Shown: positions 62,883-64,000 of the stretch, one piece after another
How the letters are laid out: each line of letters opens with the position of its first letter
Position numbering within the stretch: position 1 is the stretch's first letter
Assembly: GCA_951828585.1 (NCBI GenBank)
Contig: OX639991.1
Location: 558,001-622,000, forward strand
Direction of reading: 5' to 3'
Length of the DNA: 64,000 nucleotides
Origin: Longimicrobiales bacterium
GTDB taxonomy: Bacteria > Gemmatimonadota > Gemmatimonadetes > Longimicrobiales > Gaopeijiaceae
Program-made: the position numbers and the translations under genes
The notes under the pieces: generated by a model
What the model saw: only the letters and a program-made list of their open reading frames with translations
Told to the model about the DNA's origin: nothing
Databases searched by the model: none

Positions 62883-64000
62883 CTACCGATCCAGCCTGGG
62901 CAGTACATCCTCCTGCAACCGACACATCTCGTTTACCAGGCCGACTGCCTGCCGATAGGACTCGGTCGTCGGATCCAGCAGCAGGGCCTGAAGCAGGGTG
63001 TGGCGGGAACGGTCCCTGAACGCATCCACCAGCAGGCGGTTGATGCTGGTCTGGGTCCTCAGCAGTGCGAGGATGGCCTCGGGGAGGGGGTCCATGGTGA
63101 AAGGATGGAGGCCGGATTCGTCCACAGTGGCGGGGACCTCGACGACCGCACACCTCGCGAGGCCCGGGACGTTGCCGGCGTTTGGGACATTGACCGCGTC
63201 CAGGTAGCGTTCCTCGCCGCACAGGACGCCTTCGAGGAGGGGGATGGCGAGTTCGCCGGATGGGGTGAGTGGAGTGGACGGACCGGATTCGGGGGACACG
63301 TCGGCCTGGCTTGATCCGGATGGCTGGTCAACGCCAGCCGCCCGGGCCGCCTCCCGCTCTTCACGCGTGTCCCGCGCGCGCCCTCGCCGCCGTTCGGGAA
63401 ACAGCGGCGTATCGGTCGGGTGGTCGCCCAGGTTGTAGATCCAGGTGGGGACTTCGCCGGTCTCCCACGGGTGGCCCTCGGCGGGATCGTAGAAGAACTG
63501 GATCGCGCTGCTGGCCAGGAAGTCGCCCGCCCAGCGGATGTACTCGCCGATGTGGTTCGCGCCGGGGCTCGGAAAGCGGCCGAAAACGCGAAAGAGGATG
63601 CGGCTGAGCGCGATCTCGTCCCAATCGTGAAGCCAGTCGGCGGCGCGCTCCCGTTCGCGCAGTCGGGGGTAGAGGTCCTCGCCGGTCTCGTGGTCGGTGA
63701 CGGTGTCAAACCAGGTGAAGTGGTTGAGCCCGCTCGCCCGCGCGTCGAGGCGGTCGGGGGGCAGCTCCAGGATCCGCGCCATCTGTTCGATGCCGTGGAA
63801 GACGCCGTGGCAGAGGCCGACGACGCGGATGTCGGTGAGGCGGGTCGCCGCTTCGCAGAGTTTGGTCAGAGGGTTGGTGTAGTTGATGAGCCAGGCGTCG
63901 GGGCAGTGGACCTCCATCGCGCGGGCGATGTCGACGGTGGGTCCCATGTTGCGGAGCGCGTGGAAGAGGCCGCCGGGGCCGCCGTTCTCGCCGTAGATCT
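62883..64000 (-). CDS. Glycoside hydrolase family 4 enzyme (partial, runs off the right end)
   Basis: The frame is open from the window edge (IYGENGGPGGLFHALRNMGP) to a TAG at 62883, about 372 residues. GH4 features include WLINYTNPLTKLCEAATR, VVGLCHGVFHGIEQMARIL (Cys and His metal ligands) and ASGLNHFTWFDTV. GH4 enzymes use NAD and a divalent metal to cleave alpha- or beta-glycosides by oxidation and elimination. The N-terminal NAD-binding part lies outside. An insert rich in Arg, Pro and Ser (SGSSQADVSPESGPSTPLTP) interrupts the C-terminal half. Substrate is not clear. Confidence 0.85.
   Translation of the reverse strand, partial: IYGENGGPGGLFHALRNMGPTVDIARAMEVHCPDAWLINYTNPLTKLCEAATRLTDIRVVGLCHGVFHGIEQMARILELPPDRLDARASGLNHFTWFDTVTDHETGEDLYPRLRERERAADWLHDWDEIALSRILFRVFGRFPSPGANHIGEYIRWAGDFLASSAIQFFYDPAEGHPWETGEVPTWIYNLGDHPTDTPLFPERRRGRARDTREEREAARAAGVDQPSGSSQADVSPESGPSTPLTPSGELAIPLLEGVLCGEERYLDAVNVPNAGNVPGLARCAVVEVPATVDESGLHPFTMDPLPEAILALLRTQTSINRLLVDAFRDRSRHTLLQALLLDPTTESYRQAVGLVNEMCRLQEDVLPRLDR

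Overview
The window is GC-rich, gene-dense DNA. Its gene content suggests Gemmatimonadota or a close relative: a very large family of six-bladed beta-propeller lipoproteins, ABC-2 permeases fused to M1 peptidases, a BlaI/M56 pair and a GMC oxidoreductase with a gluconate-dehydrogenase-subunit-3-like partner. This placement is inferred from gene content only; there is no rRNA, tRNA or marker gene in the window. The many insertion sequences and broken genes suggest relaxed selection, for example in a host-associated lineage.

The dominant theme is the propeller family. I count 21 loci, numbered P1 to P21 from left to right. Twelve look intact: P2, P4, P6, P9, P12 to P18 and P20. Nine are broken, truncated, shifted or fused: P1, P3, P5, P7, P8, P10, P11, P19 and P21. 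Most intact members are about 360-440 residues, start with a lipoprotein or Sec signal, and carry recurring pieces such as DSAGI, GEGPGEF, HLWVEEYE, FDPEGRVLGF and GEDYILG. I know of no assigned function for them; they are probably exported.

Layout. 0.05-0.9 kb: formylglycine-generating-enzyme-like protein. 1-9 kb: P1 to P4, with a thioredoxin-like membrane protein, a Cys-rich exported protein and an ISL3 element inside P3. 8.9-12 kb: TPR-thioredoxin protein and Rpn-type nuclease. 12.3-15.2 kb: fused propeller P5, a broken M56 gene and blaI. 15.4-24.8 kb: P6 to P12, much decayed, with a TagO/VasI-like protein. 25-29.7 kb: ABC ATPase and permease-peptidase fusion. 29.7-35.4 kb: HicB-like protein, two IS3 elements, P13 and P14. 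35.7-39.3 kb: a second permease-peptidase without an ATPase. 39.4-45.1 kb: an IS21 element whose two ends enclose an IS481-like and an IS110-like transposase. 45-45.8 kb: ParDE with the toxin tail changed by IS21. 46-51.9 kb: propeller run P15 to P19. 51.9-55.6 kb: DUF4143 ATPase and a probable type II restriction-modification pair. 55.7-59.6 kb: GMC oxidoreductase, its subunit-3 partner, a hydroxypyruvate-isomerase-like protein and a membrane protein. 59.7-62.1 kb: TauD remnant, P20 and truncated P21. 62.1-64 kb: PIN/Phd toxin-antitoxin pair and a GH4 glycosidase running off the right edge.

Two non-coding signals recur. One is an 18-bp dyad (TGTAAA-N6-TTTACA-like), repeated in tandem with an exact 21-bp period at four intergenic sites. 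The other is an approximately 43-bp element starting TTGCAC, found upstream of P4, P8, P10 and P12. Both are attractive candidates for control of the propeller paralogues and nearby accessory genes. I saw no CRISPR array, rRNA, tRNA or prophage module.
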